Shown here piece after piece: positions 1 to 7,743 of a stretch of DNA of 64,000 nucleotides (positions within the stretch are counted from its first letter, which is position 1; every line of letters starts with the position of its first letter). The position numbers and the translations under genes were made by a program. Origin of the DNA: Lachnospiraceae bacterium (GTDB lineage Bacteria > Bacillota > Clostridia > Lachnospirales > Lachnospiraceae); contig SVFO01000002.1 in assembly GCA_015056795.1 (NCBI GenBank), positions 1-64,000 of the forward strand, given 5' to 3'. The notes below the pieces were generated by a model that was not told the DNA's origin, searched no databases, and saw nothing but the letters and a program-made list of their open reading frames with translations.

Positions 1-49
1 CATAAATATCATACTAGATTATAATGTGGATATGCTCTGAGTGTCAACC

Positions 50-418
50 TCAAACATGATTATAAACAAACTTGCGCAGCATGTGCTTTGACGCAACGTT
101 CGTGCAATCACTTTTTAGAAGGATCGGATATACCAACGGTCCCTCCGTACCGCCATATTGTGACATTAGGAATTCGATGGTCTCCTTCGCGTCCTCAACT
201 ATTTCGAATACTTCGTCAGGGACAAAGCTTCCGTTGCAATCTCCTTCTTCTTTTCCTTTCTCTCGGTGCTGTCCAGAGCAACCGTCAGTACTGCGAAGAA
301 AATGCCTGCGGAACTCCAATCCATCGGAATGTTCTTTGTAAAGCTTTGTACGATGGAGATTGCCTGATTCCCTTGGCAATAGCCCTTCAGCGTGTCTATA
401 CATTGATTTCGTATGCAT
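50..418 (-). pseudogene. Remnant of a GNAT-type acetyltransferase (tentative)
   Basis: A 122-codon reading frame. Its middle (EIVEDAKETIEFLMSQY, then GPLVYPILLK) resembles the N-terminal half of small GNAT acetyltransferases, and its last 15 residues (NVASKHMLRKF) resemble the C-terminal helix where such proteins normally read N-x-x-S-x-x-V-M-E-K-x-G-F. The acetyl-CoA-binding centre between these parts is missing, so an internal deletion is likely. The first 50 residues look like random translation. The comparison is from memory of the family. An unrelated hypothetical protein, or no gene at all, remains possible. Confidence 0.3.
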
Positions 419-456
419 TGATCAGTTTTCTCGCATCATCGTTTTCCTTTCCGTTC

Positions 457-690
457 TTATCTTATGTATGTGCAGACTCCCCTTTCAGGGCCTTCAACGC
501 CAGATTCATATCTCGCACGGAATTCCATGTTGATCTCATGAATCTCTTTTTTTCCGTCAATATAATCCTGATACATCTCCGCAAGTCCAGCCATACAACC
601 ATCACATGAGCCACTTACGTCACCAATGGATTCCGCTACAATGCGTTCTCGCTCTTCCCTTGTCGTGTCCTTAATCAATATCGAATCCAT
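457..690 (-). CDS. Small conserved-looking hypothetical protein
   Basis: This 77-residue acidic protein begins MDSILIKDTTREERERIV and contains CDGCMAGLAEMYQDYIDGKKEI followed by a GPERGVCTYI tail. The spaced cysteines (C-x-x-C and a later C) and the motif around YIDGKKEI-x-EIN-x-x-FRARY give it the look of a short conserved clostridial protein rather than a chance frame. No catalytic motif, signal peptide or membrane segment is visible. It lies just downstream of the exonuclease gene on the same strand, with 18 bases between them, so it may share that transcript. I cannot assign a function. Confidence 0.65.
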   Translation of the reverse strand: MDSILIKDTTREERERIVAESIGDVSGSCDGCMAGLAEMYQDYIDGKKEIHEINMEFRARYESGVEGPERGVCTYIR

Positions 691-708
691 TACCCTATCC
701 TCCGTTTT

Positions 709-1392
709 CTATGCCTTGTTCTCTGTATACCTACAATCCGGATATCCCGTACAGCCCCAGAAATCTCCGTACCTTCCGCTCCTAAGTCTTAAAACGCAGC
801 CGCAGAGCGGGCATTTTCTCACATTTCTCGCCGCCTCCGAAGGATTCTCGATCTCCTTTGCAAGACATTCAAAAACCTTCTGATTCATGCGGCAATCATT
901 CAGTGCGCGATGCGCTCCCGCAGCGTCAATGCGATAATGGCAGGCAAGATCCGTAAGTGTATGGTGCCTAAGCTCCGGGAGATATGCCTGCGCGATTTTT
1001 AGGGTGTCCACAAAATCATTGCCAACCGTTTTCCCATAGAACTTTAACGCATCACGGCAGATAAACTTCATGTCAAAGCTCTGTATGTTGTGACCAACCA
1101 GGACATGATCTCCCGCGAAATCCAGAAAGTCCTTCAACGCCTTTTCAAAAACAGGCGCATCTGCAACCATGTCATCCGTGATCCCATTCACGCTACTGGC
1201 ATCAGGCGGAATCGGCATGCCGGGATTCACCAAGGTTGAGAACTCATCGACGACCTTTCCATCCGCAACCTTAACGGCCGAAATTTCGACCACCTCATCC
1301 TTATAAACCGAAATTCCTGTCGTTTCCAAATCAAAGACAACATAATCCTTCACATAGGTATTTAAGTGCTTCCCACCCTTTGTAGATAACAT
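709..1392 (-). CDS. DnaQ-like 3'-5' exonuclease with C-terminal zinc ribbon
   Basis: This is a 227-residue DEDDh exonuclease of the DNA polymerase III epsilon-like superfamily. Exo I is DLETT at residues 21-25, Exo II is GHNIQSFDMKF in the middle, and Exo III is HRALNDC, giving the D, E, D, H and D ligands for two catalytic metals. The last 40 residues carry CPLCGCVLRLRSGRYGDFWGC followed by YPDCRY, a topoisomerase-I-type four-cysteine zinc ribbon that probably binds single-stranded DNA. The fusion suggests a DNA repair or end-trimming enzyme rather than the replicative proofreading subunit. The ATG is preceded by AAGGAG. Confidence 0.88.
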   Translation of the reverse strand: MLSTKGGKHLNTYVKDYVVFDLETTGISVYKDEVVEISAVKVADGKVVDEFSTLVNPGMPIPPDASSVNGITDDMVADAPVFEKALKDFLDFAGDHVLVGHNIQSFDMKFICRDALKFYGKTVGNDFVDTLKIAQAYLPELRHHTLTDLACHYRIDAAGAHRALNDCRMNQKVFECLAKEIENPSEAARNVRKCPLCGCVLRLRSGRYGDFWGCTGYPDCRYTENKA

Positions 1393-1456
1393 CCTAATTT
1401 CTCCTTCTCGTCACATAATTTATATCAAAATCCCTTCAAAGTACAAGATACACATT

Positions 1457-1485
1457 ATTATAATTCATTGCAATGCCAGTTTCAA
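1457..1485 (-). promoter_or_regulatory. Sigma-A promoter of the exonuclease gene
   Basis: On the minus strand TTGAAA (1485-1480) and TATAAT (1462-1457) are separated by 17 bases, about 65 bases upstream of the exonuclease start. Confidence 0.6.
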
Positions 1486-1502
1486 TGAATTGTTACCACA
1501 CA

Positions 1503-1558
1503 AAAAAGCCTTTCATGCATCCTGCTTCTTCAAAAAGCCAAGGATGTATGAAAGGCTG
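1503..1558 (-). terminator. Long hairpin terminator downstream of the tRNA-like sequence
   Basis: AGCCTTTCATACATCC pairs with GGATGCATGAAAGGCT around a roughly 25-base loop and is followed by TTTTTTG on the minus strand. It would end any transcript coming from the tRNA-like sequence. Confidence 0.6.
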
Positions 1559-1570
1559 ACTACCAGCCTA

Positions 1571-1605
1571 TACGCTGAGAGAGGGATTCGAACTTTACTC
1601 TTTTG
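1571..1605 (-). other. tRNA 3'-end fragment
   Basis: On the minus strand this reads AAAGTTCGAATCCCTCTCTC, the T loop (GTTCGAAT) and part of a tRNA acceptor strand with no matching 5' half. It lies directly downstream of the degenerate tRNA-Glu-like sequence, and both look like remains of a former tRNA cluster. Confidence 0.4.
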
Positions 1606-1607
1606 CA

Positions 1608-1681
1608 GCTCCCTCCCTGGGAATCGAACCCGTCCTTTCCAAATTGAAGATCTGATGTCCTAGCCTATAGACCAAGGTGCC
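1608..1681 (-). pseudogene. Degenerate tRNA-Glu-like sequence (UUC)
   Basis: The 5' half (GGCACCTTGGTCTATAGGCT, then AGGACA) copies a tRNA-Glu acceptor and D arm, and the T loop GGGTTCGATTCCC is intact. The anticodon loop reads TCTTCAA, with C instead of the invariant U33 if UUC is the anticodon. The acceptor halves do not pair: only about three of seven pairs form. The T stem has only three good pairs. It is probably a decayed tRNA rather than a working one. Confidence 0.45.
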
Positions 1682-1685
1682 AAAA

Positions 1686-1726
1686 AAAGGGAGTTGCCTA
1701 AGATTTCTCCTCAGACAACTCCCTAG
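1686..1726 (-). terminator. Terminator of the small membrane protein gene
   Basis: AGGGAGTTGTCTGAG folds back on CTTAGGCAACTCCCT and is followed by TTTTTTTGG on the minus strand, just after the stop codon at 1747. Confidence 0.7.
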
Positions 1727-1746
1727 TTATGCTGCATACCGTGAGT

Positions 1747-1923
1747 TTATTTCTCTGCGTTTTTCTTATTTCTGATAAACAGGCGGATGATTGCCATCCA
1801 AGCTCCTACATTGATCAATGCCAGTGGAATCCAAAGCTTGATCGGCTGAAACATGGAATAAACCAACAATACGGTACCAGCCAAAGCAAACATCATCATT
1901 ACAATATCCAAAACCTTCTTCAT
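1747..1923 (-). CDS. Small two-helix membrane protein, 58 residues
   Basis: This 58-codon minus-strand gene starts at 1923 with an AGGAGG site eight bases upstream and is closed by its own terminator. The peptide begins MKKVLDIVMMMFALAGTVLL, giving one hydrophobic helix to about residue 24. A second helix covers WIPLALINVGAWMAIIRLF, and the tail RNKKNAEK is basic. It is therefore probably a hairpin in the cytoplasmic membrane with a cytoplasmic tail. No family is recognised. The promoter-free spacing to its neighbours suggests a single-gene unit. Confidence 0.75.
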   Translation of the reverse strand: MKKVLDIVMMMFALAGTVLLVYSMFQPIKLWIPLALINVGAWMAIIRLFIRNKKNAEK

Positions 1924-2065
1924 AATCTCAATCCTCCTAAAATTTGTTTCCCTCTCGGGTTATCTTGTTTACAAATCTCATGATAAGGCTTGAGTTTAAG
2001 GAAATCATTTAATAAATCATAAGGATTTCATAAAGATTTTTATATTATTAAACTGGTGCCTATTT

Positions 2066-2539
2066 TTACTCGGAAATCTCATCCATGATGTCAACAACCT
2101 TCCCCATTTTCTCAACCAAAACCTCGACCTCTTCCTTGCTGAGTTTGTCACATACCTGCTGGATGATGGACATGACATGGCCATGCTCCTTAAGGTAGAT
2201 GCCCTTTTTTTCCTCCGTCATCCGCAGGAACACCCTTCGCTTGTCCTCGGAATCTCTGTGTCTGTAAAGTAAGCCCTTCTCCTCAAGGTCACATAATACC
2301 TTATTAACCTGTGATTTTAACAGGCGCGTTTCATGGCACAGGTCCGTAGCCGTAATCTCACGCCCTTCCTGCCCTGCCTGATAGAGCAACCTACAAATCA
2401 CCATCTCATTAAAGGAAAGATCCTTCAGAATTCGGTTCCCCTTAATGCCGATGGACATCGCCATCCAGGCACCAAGCAGGTCTTCCATCAGTTCTTCTGA
2501 AATATAGTTTTCATCCGTCTTGAAGTGATCCTTCCCCAT
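2066..2539 (-). CDS. MarR-family transcriptional regulator
   Basis: This 157-residue protein has a typical MarR layout: an N-terminal dimer helix, a winged helix around TATDLCHETRLLKSQVNKVL with the recognition helix, the wing HRDSEDKRRVFLRMTEEKKG, and a C-terminal dimerisation helix. The D-x-R signature of the wing (DSEDKRRVFL) is present. It is the second gene after degV on the minus strand with a gap of about 107 bases. A long inverted repeat at the degV promoter (3554-3592) is a plausible binding site, which would make the operon autoregulated. The ligand cannot be inferred. Confidence 0.88.
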   Translation of the reverse strand: MGKDHFKTDENYISEELMEDLLGAWMAMSIGIKGNRILKDLSFNEMVICRLLYQAGQEGREITATDLCHETRLLKSQVNKVLCDLEEKGLLYRHRDSEDKRRVFLRMTEEKKGIYLKEHGHVMSIIQQVCDKLSKEEVEVLVEKMGKVVDIMDEISE

Positions 2540-2646
2540 AGATTTTCCTTCCCCCTCTGTATCTTCTTTTTCCTTATACTCTTTCTTCTCTATACCATAT
2601 TCTTTTTCTATATTATTTCTTCTCTATATTTCTCTTTAAATAATCT

Positions 2647-3534
2647 TTATATTTCTGCCCCAGATACATTCTTCGCAAAAAACGCCACGCCAACGGCACC
2701 GGGCCCTGCATGTGTTCCGATGGTTGCACCGATACAGGCTTTTGGCAATTCCTCTGCATTTACATAATCCTGAAACAGTCTTCCGCTGTCAGCAATGTAT
2801 TTATCCAAAAGTGCGCTACTTAGGCCACTGTACGCCAGCGAAAAAGGTAGGGAGAAATCAATTCCTCCTGCCTTGTCCACCATCTCCGTCAGCTTATTAT
2901 TCATGTTTTTAGAACCTCTTGCCTTACCAAGGACGACAACCTCTCCATGCTCCACGGCAATCACAGGCTTAATCGAAAGCATCTCCGCAACAAAACCCGC
3001 TCCCTTGGAAAGCCTGCCTCCCTTTATAAGATACTCCAAAGTATCGATCAGTGCAACAAGGCGCACTCGATTTTTCATCTCCTCCAGCTTCCTTGCCATC
3101 CCTTCGCAGTCCATCCCTTCCTCGCGAAGACGAATGGCCAGCTCTGCCAAAACCTTCTGCCCAAGGCACGCATTTTGACTATCCACGACACAGATCTTTG
3201 CATCCAGACATTCCTCCAAGATGTCCTCCCTTGCAATCAGTGCGCTCTGATAGCAGCCGGAAAGCTTTCCTGAAAGAGTAATGCAAAGAACCTCTTTGCC
3301 TTCCCCTAAAGCCCTTCGAAAGGCTTCTTCATATTCTGCAGGCGGGATCTGACTCGTCGTCGGCATCACGTCCGTCTCGATCAATTTTTCGTAAAATTCC
3401 TTATGTCCGATGGTCTTCCCGTCCAAGTACTCCTCTCCGTTAAAATTCACCTTGAGCGGCAATACCTCAATTTTGTATTCCGCTGCCTCCTGCTGTAAAA
3501 TGTCTGACGCTGAATCCGTAATGATCTGTACCAT
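2647..3534 (-). CDS. DegV-family fatty-acid-binding protein
   Basis: This 295-residue protein matches the DegV family in full length. It begins MVQIITDSASD, has the TTSQ motif at residues 59-62 whose serine binds the fatty-acid carboxylate, and contains RLSKGAGFVAEMLSIKPVI and a C-terminal GTHAGPGAVGVAF motif. Family members deliver exogenous fatty acids to the FakA kinase in the cytoplasm, but no fakA is present here. It is transcribed ahead of the MarR-type gene, suggesting that the regulator responds to lipid or an amphipathic compound. That link is inference. Confidence 0.9.
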   Translation of the reverse strand: MVQIITDSASDILQQEAAEYKIEVLPLKVNFNGEEYLDGKTIGHKEFYEKLIETDVMPTTSQIPPAEYEEAFRRALGEGKEVLCITLSGKLSGCYQSALIAREDILEECLDAKICVVDSQNACLGQKVLAELAIRLREEGMDCEGMARKLEEMKNRVRLVALIDTLEYLIKGGRLSKGAGFVAEMLSIKPVIAVEHGEVVVLGKARGSKNMNNKLTEMVDKAGGIDFSLPFSLAYSGLSSALLDKYIADSGRLFQDYVNAEELPKACIGATIGTHAGPGAVGVAFFAKNVSGAEI

Positions 3535-3553
3535 GTCTCCTCCTAAGCTGTAA

Positions 3554-3615
3554 TATAGTTCATAAAATAAACGGTTTACTTTGTGAACTATAATCCTTTT
3601 TCATCCTCTTGTCAA
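3554..3615 (-). promoter_or_regulatory. degV-marR promoter with 9-bp inverted-repeat operator
   Basis: Minus-strand TTGACA (3615-3610) and TATAGT (3592-3587) are 17 bases apart. TATAGTTCA at 3554-3562 and TGAACTATA at 3584-3592 form a perfect 9-bp inverted repeat with a 21-base centre that overlaps the -10 box and transcription start, a likely site for the MarR-type protein. Confidence 0.6.
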
Positions 3616-3689
3616 CAGCAAAATCTTCCAGCGCTCTATACCGCAGGTTTATTGCTTTTTTCTTTGACACGTGATATCTTTAAATCACG

Positions 3690-3880
3690 GTAAGCCCGAA
3701 CAGCAATTTTACGTCTGATTAATGTGGGATTAATTCAAATTTGGGGCTTAGTGAGATCCGATGCTTGTAAACACGTACAGCAATCCAACATAGGTGGAAT
3801 TATTAGTGAGTCATCCGGCGGATGGTGCGAGTGCAAATCTCTTGTGTGTTTAGTCGCAACGGGTTGCAAACTAAGAGAAA
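3690..3880 (+). ncRNA. Structured leader, candidate Y-RNA-like noncoding RNA
   Basis: Several nested stems can be read directly. TAAGCCC (3691-3697) pairs with GGGCTTA (3744-3750). Inside it AATTT pairs with AAATT, and ATTAAT-GTGGG-ATTAAT forms a hairpin. Next come TGC-T-TGTA with TACA-GCA, CATCC-GGC-GGATG, and a tRNA T-arm-like GAG-TGCAAAT-CTC. Last is TTAGT-x-GCAAC with GTTGC-xx-ACTAA, just before the ribosome site. Bacterial Ro60 relatives are known to bind Y RNAs that have a long stem and a tRNA-like module and are often encoded beside the protein gene. A cis-acting leader is the alternative. No convincing sigma-A promoter was located. Confidence 0.45.
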
Positions 3881-3889
3881 GGGGTAACA

Positions 3890-5617
3890 ATGAGTCAAAC
3901 GAACGACAAACAGGTAATGAACGATTCCTTACACAGCCGCTTTTTACAATCCTTAACACAAACCGCGGCAAAAATGAATGATCTCGTCCTGACGGAGAAT
4001 GGGGCACTGACCCATGCTTCTTCTGGTTCCGCTCTCGTGGATTTTAATGCGAGAACAACGGAGCTTCGCTTCGCTGAGCAGGAAAGAACCATAGAGGCTG
4101 CGGCGAAGGCATATGACGAGGATGCGCTCCTTGCCATCAAGCTCTTCTTCCAGATCGGCGACATTCGCGGCGGCAAGGGCGAACGCGACGTTTTCAATGC
4201 CTGCATGGACTTTTTGGCAGAAAAGCATCCGGAAATCGCCGTAGAGCTTCTGCCCCTGATTCCGGTATACACGCGCTGGGATTATCTCGTGCGTCTTACC
4301 ATTTCCGACAAGGAGCAGGTCGCCAAGGAAGCAACCAGGCTGGTAACGCAGCAATTGCTCGAGGACCTAAACGCCCTGAAGGAATTGCAAGCTGGCAACA
4401 AGGCGCAGGTTTCCCTTCTTGCTAAGTGGATGCCTTCCCTCCAGACGAAAAAGCCAGGTGACCAGGGAAAGGTTCGTCATCTGTTAAAGGCCCTGCACAT
4501 GCAGGAGCGCGATTATCGCCATGCATTGTCAGAGCTTCGTGATCACTTAAATATCGTTGAGAAGCACATGTCCGCAAAGGACTATGACTCCATCGACATG
4601 GAGAAGATGACGGCAAAGCAGCAGCTCCGCTACTCTTCCTTCCTGAGAAAGGTAATGGCTGAAAAGCGCCATGCCTATATTCAGGCCGTTCTTCGCGGCG
4701 AAGCAAAAATGAATGCTTCCGTTTTGAATCCGCTGGAGATCGTTCATGAATATTCCAAGGGAAATTGGCAGGGCAGCTTTGAGTTGAATGAGGACTACGA
4801 GGCTCTTTGGAAGCTTCTTCCTGATAAGACAAACGGCAATGGCAATACCCTTGTTGTCCGTGACGGCTCCGGTTCCATGACAAGGCGCGTAAGTCAGGAC
4901 AGCTCCGCGACCATGCTCGAAGCGGCAACTGCCCTTGCAATCTATTGCTCAGAGAAGCTCTCTGGTCCCTTTAAGGATCAGTTCATTACCTTCTCTGCAC
5001 GCCCTCAGATGGTAAACATGTCCGGCTGCAAGAGCCTTGCAGATCGTTTGACCTTGATGGAAAAGCATACTGACTGCTCCAATACGGATCTTGAAGCAAC
5101 CTTCGATCTCATCTTGGATGCCGCCATGATTGGCAATTTGAAACAAGAGGAGCTCCCTTCCTATGTTCTGATCCTCTCCGACATGGAATTTGATGCGGCA
5201 AGAGGCGCAGGCTGGACTATGGACGGCGAGGATCCCAAGGCATCCCGTCAGACGCTCTTTGAAAGAATCCGTGACAAGTGGTTGAATCCAGGATATAAGC
5301 TTCCAACGCTCGTCTTCTGGAATCTGAATGGCAACCGCACGACTTATCCTGAGATCGACTCCAAAAACGGCGTGATCTACTTAAGCGGCTTTAGCACAAG
5401 CGAGCTTGATCTGGTAATGGCGGGGGAATTTGAGAAGATCAGTGAAGTCATTACGGAAGAGACCGTAATCGATGAAACAACCGGAGAAGATACCACCGTA
5501 ACAAAAACGGTACAGGAAAAGACCATTCTCTCTCCGAAGGAGCAGCTCATTGCAAAGCTCTCCAGCGAGCGCTATGACGCCGTGGAGGAGGCCGTGCGGA
5601 ACGTTCTCAAAGTATAA
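3890..5617 (+). CDS. Ro60/TROVE-like protein, DUF2828 type, with vWA domain
   Basis: This 575-residue protein has an N-terminal alpha-helical repeat region with IGDIRGGKGERDVF (about residue 89) and PLIPVYTRWDYL, hallmarks of the DUF2828 branch of TROVE-vWA proteins. It also has a C-terminal von Willebrand A domain whose metal site reads DGSGS (residues 325-329), with later SNTDLE and LSDMEFD elements supplying the T and D ligands. Ro60-like proteins form rings that bind misfolded RNAs and Y RNAs and work with exonucleases during stress. It is the only large plus-strand gene for 40 kb and appears monocistronic. The start has AAGGGG seven bases upstream. Confidence 0.82.
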   Translation: MSQTNDKQVMNDSLHSRFLQSLTQTAAKMNDLVLTENGALTHASSGSALVDFNARTTELRFAEQERTIEAAAKAYDEDALLAIKLFFQIGDIRGGKGERDVFNACMDFLAEKHPEIAVELLPLIPVYTRWDYLVRLTISDKEQVAKEATRLVTQQLLEDLNALKELQAGNKAQVSLLAKWMPSLQTKKPGDQGKVRHLLKALHMQERDYRHALSELRDHLNIVEKHMSAKDYDSIDMEKMTAKQQLRYSSFLRKVMAEKRHAYIQAVLRGEAKMNASVLNPLEIVHEYSKGNWQGSFELNEDYEALWKLLPDKTNGNGNTLVVRDGSGSMTRRVSQDSSATMLEAATALAIYCSEKLSGPFKDQFITFSARPQMVNMSGCKSLADRLTLMEKHTDCSNTDLEATFDLILDAAMIGNLKQEELPSYVLILSDMEFDAARGAGWTMDGEDPKASRQTLFERIRDKWLNPGYKLPTLVFWNLNGNRTTYPEIDSKNGVIYLSGFSTSELDLVMAGEFEKISEVITEETVIDETTGEDTTVTKTVQEKTILSPKEQLIAKLSSERYDAVEEAVRNVLKV

Positions 5618-5674
5618 AGGACTCATCAAAGCATAAATACTTTTTAAATCAATCAGAAAAACAACCAGCATAAA

Positions 5675-5712
5675 AGACAGGACCTGGGATGAAATGTCCC
5701 AAGTCCTGTTTT
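5675..5712. terminator. Bidirectional terminator
   Basis: AGGAC-x-TGGGA and TCCCA-x-GTCCT form a hairpin between the convergent Ro60-like and histidine kinase genes, with a TTTTA run on the plus side. Confidence 0.6.
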
Positions 5713-5732
5713 ACGTTCCTGTTATGCTATCA

Positions 5733-7019
5733 TTACGAAACCTTCGTGCCAGCCTTGACCGGAATCTTGATGGTCACGATCGTACCATCATTCGGGAAAG
5801 TCTCCACTTCCATGCTACCCCCGCACATGCTCTCAATTCGCTCACGCACGTTTTGAATTCCAATGTGGAAGGGATCGTTTTCATGGTCGGATTTCTGCTG
5901 GAATCCTGATCCGTTATCCCAGACAATAATTTCGTAAACATCTCCTTCGCATGACGAGCTTACCCGGATCAATCCCTGCTCGCGAATGCGCTCATCCGAC
6001 TGCAATGCGTTCTCGATAATAGGTTGTAAGGACAAGGCAGGGATCAGGAAATTCACTTCCTTCGCGTCGATCTCCAGGCGGAAATTCGGATACTTCGCCA
6101 TCTCGAGCTCAGCGTAGGTCTTCGTGTGCTCCAGCTCCTTTTTGAACGGAATCAGCTCCCTGCTCTTAAGCGTATCCATATTTTCCTTCAGATACCTTCC
6201 AAACTTCTCCGTCACTCCATATGCCATGTCCGGATTTGCCTTGCAAAGCGCCTGAATCGTCGAAAGAACGTTGTAGAGGAAGTGTGGCTGAACCTGCGCG
6301 ATCATGATCTGAACCTCCTGCTCTGCCTTAAGCGCACGCTCGTGTTCTCTGGCAAACTGCAGGTGCAGCCACAGGTAGAAAAAGAGGCAGCTGCAAACCA
6401 TGCTTACCGTCAGAAAGCTCACCCAACTGGCCAATTCCATAAAATAATCGATGACAATGGCGCTGACGATCACTGCAGTAATTCCAATCGGGATGGCCGT
6501 CTCCAATCTTCTATGATAACCAAACTTCCGAATCGAAAGCCAAAGGAGATATAACAAAAGAAGTACGCTGACCACGTGACAGCAATAACCCAAAGGACCA
6601 CGCATAAAGGTAACCTCCTGCGTAAACCAAAAGGCAATTCCTGAGAACAGCGCCGTAGCGTACACCATGGCATTAATGATGACCGGAATCCAGATCCATT
6701 TTCGCTTCCGCTCAAGATCCAGGATTCGAATAAACAGTACGATCACTAAAGGTCTGACCTGATAACCATACATGGCGGCCAAGGTACGCCCCAGTCTTGA
6801 AATCTTGTACATTCCAAGATAGGTGTCCACTTGTCCCTGCACGACCAGGCTGCCAACCAACAGGGAGGCTCCCAAAAGAAGCGCCCTGTGTCCTTTTTTC
6901 AGATAAGGATCCGCTAAGACCGCAATGATTAATCCACTCAGAATCAAAAATAAAGCAACATTGAGCGTGATCAATAATTCACTCTCATATTGCATGTGCA
7001 TTACAAGCTCATCCGTCAT
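5733..7019 (-). CDS. LytS/YesM-type sensor histidine kinase (orphan)
   Basis: This is a 428-residue membrane kinase. The first 220 residues contain about six hydrophobic segments (for example LNVALFLILSGLIIAVL and ALLLGASLLVGSLVV). A HisKA_7TM/His_kinase phosphoacceptor domain with QPHFLYNVLSTIQ follows, and then a GHKL ATPase with QPIIENAL (N box) and DNGSGF (G1 box). Kinases of this class normally pair with a LytTR-type regulator, but none lies nearby, so its partner must be elsewhere. It ends convergently with the Ro60-like gene. The signal sensed by the multi-helix input domain cannot be read from sequence. Confidence 0.87.
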   Translation of the reverse strand: MTDELVMHMQYESELLITLNVALFLILSGLIIAVLADPYLKKGHRALLLGASLLVGSLVVQGQVDTYLGMYKISRLGRTLAAMYGYQVRPLVIVLFIRILDLERKRKWIWIPVIINAMVYATALFSGIAFWFTQEVTFMRGPLGYCCHVVSVLLLLYLLWLSIRKFGYHRRLETAIPIGITAVIVSAIVIDYFMELASWVSFLTVSMVCSCLFFYLWLHLQFAREHERALKAEQEVQIMIAQVQPHFLYNVLSTIQALCKANPDMAYGVTEKFGRYLKENMDTLKSRELIPFKKELEHTKTYAELEMAKYPNFRLEIDAKEVNFLIPALSLQPIIENALQSDERIREQGLIRVSSSCEGDVYEIIVWDNGSGFQQKSDHENDPFHIGIQNVRERIESMCGGSMEVETFPNDGTIVTIKIPVKAGTKVS

Positions 7020-7165
7020 GAAATTTTCACCCCATACTCCACAAAACTACAACCAAAATACCCCACCACTATCATTATATGAGATTCCATGACCCAGGAC
7101 AATACATATCGCTGTTACATTTAGTTACATTTTTTTACATTTTGCAAGCATTTTTTTGACATATA

Positions 7166-7196
7166 AAAACCCGCAGACGTGATGCCTGCGGGTTTT
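7166..7196 (-). terminator. Terminator of the feo operon
   Basis: AAAACCCGCAG and CTGCGGGTTTT form an 11-bp stem around a 9-base loop, directly after the DtxR-type gene. The flanking A and T runs make it able to act in both directions. Confidence 0.8.
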
Positions 7197-7202
7197 ATAA
7201 CA

Positions 7203-7580
7203 TTATTTCATGCTTTCTGTTTTCTTGACGAATGCCTTAATGCATTTGTAGGTGGAATCGCTGATGACATGCTCGATCAGGCAGGCCTCTTCCGCCGCCG
7301 TCTTCTGGTTCACGCCAATCGCAATCAATGCCTTCGTCAGGAGCTTATGCTTGTCATAAACTTTTTTTGCCAGCTTTCTTCCCTCGTCCGTAAAGGCAAT
7401 GAATCCATTGTCGTCAAATGTGATCATGCCCTGCTCACGAAGCTTTTTCATGGCGACGCTGACACTAGGCTTCGTCACGCCCAGCTCATATGCCACGTCA
7501 ATAGATCTCGCATTTCCCTGCCTTTCCTGAATGATCAGGATACTTTCAAGATAATCCTCCGCCGACTGATTTTTGTTCAT
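7203..7580 (-). CDS. DtxR/MntR-family metal-dependent repressor
   Basis: This 125-residue protein starts with the DtxR-type winged helix (SAEDYLESIL, ARSIDVAYELGVTKPSVSVAMKKL) followed by the dimerisation and metal-binding domain with EEACLIEHVISDSTYKCI, whose E, H and C positions match metal ligands of MntR/DtxR proteins. The SH3-like third domain is absent, as in MntR. It is the last gene of the feo operon, and its start overlaps the preceding small gene by 35 bases. It is the natural candidate to read Fe(II) or Mn(II) and to bind the TTAG-N6-CTAA palindromes found at the feo promoter and at three other promoters in this window. Confidence 0.9.
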   Translation of the reverse strand: MNKNQSAEDYLESILIIQERQGNARSIDVAYELGVTKPSVSVAMKKLREQGMITFDDNGFIAFTDEGRKLAKKVYDKHKLLTKALIAIGVNQKTAAEEACLIEHVISDSTYKCIKAFVKKTESMK

Positions 7581-7743
7581 GCCTATGACACGCGCCCCCG
7601 GCCGGACAGCAACTACAATTACATCCGCACGAAGACATTCCTTTCTTTTTATTCTTGATCATATTATACAGAATGCCCCCGATTACTGCAACTAAAAATA
7701 AACAAATGATAATAGTTCCCAAATTTTGAGCAATCCAACTCAT
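7546..7743 (-). CDS. FeoB-associated Cys-rich membrane protein
   Basis: This 65-residue protein has an N-terminal transmembrane helix (IIICLFLVAVIGGILYNMI), a basic stop-transfer stretch KNKKKG and a Cys-rich tail SSCGCNCSCCPAGGAC. This matches the FeoB-associated Cys-rich membrane protein family of Firmicutes, which occupies the place of FeoC in feo operons. Its start overlaps the feoB stop by four bases (ATGA), showing translational coupling. The cysteines may handle iron or an iron-sulfur cluster near FeoB, but the role is unproven. Confidence 0.85.
   Translation of the reverse strand: MSWIAQNLGTIIICLFLVAVIGGILYNMIKNKKKGMSSCGCNCSCCPAGGACHRHEQKSVGGGLS

Noticed and set aside
3664..3686. TTGACA at 3664 as a sigma-A promoter for the Ro60-like gene
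   Set aside because: No -10 box at 16-18 bases. The nearest TAAAT lies only 11 bases away, so the promoter is left undefined.
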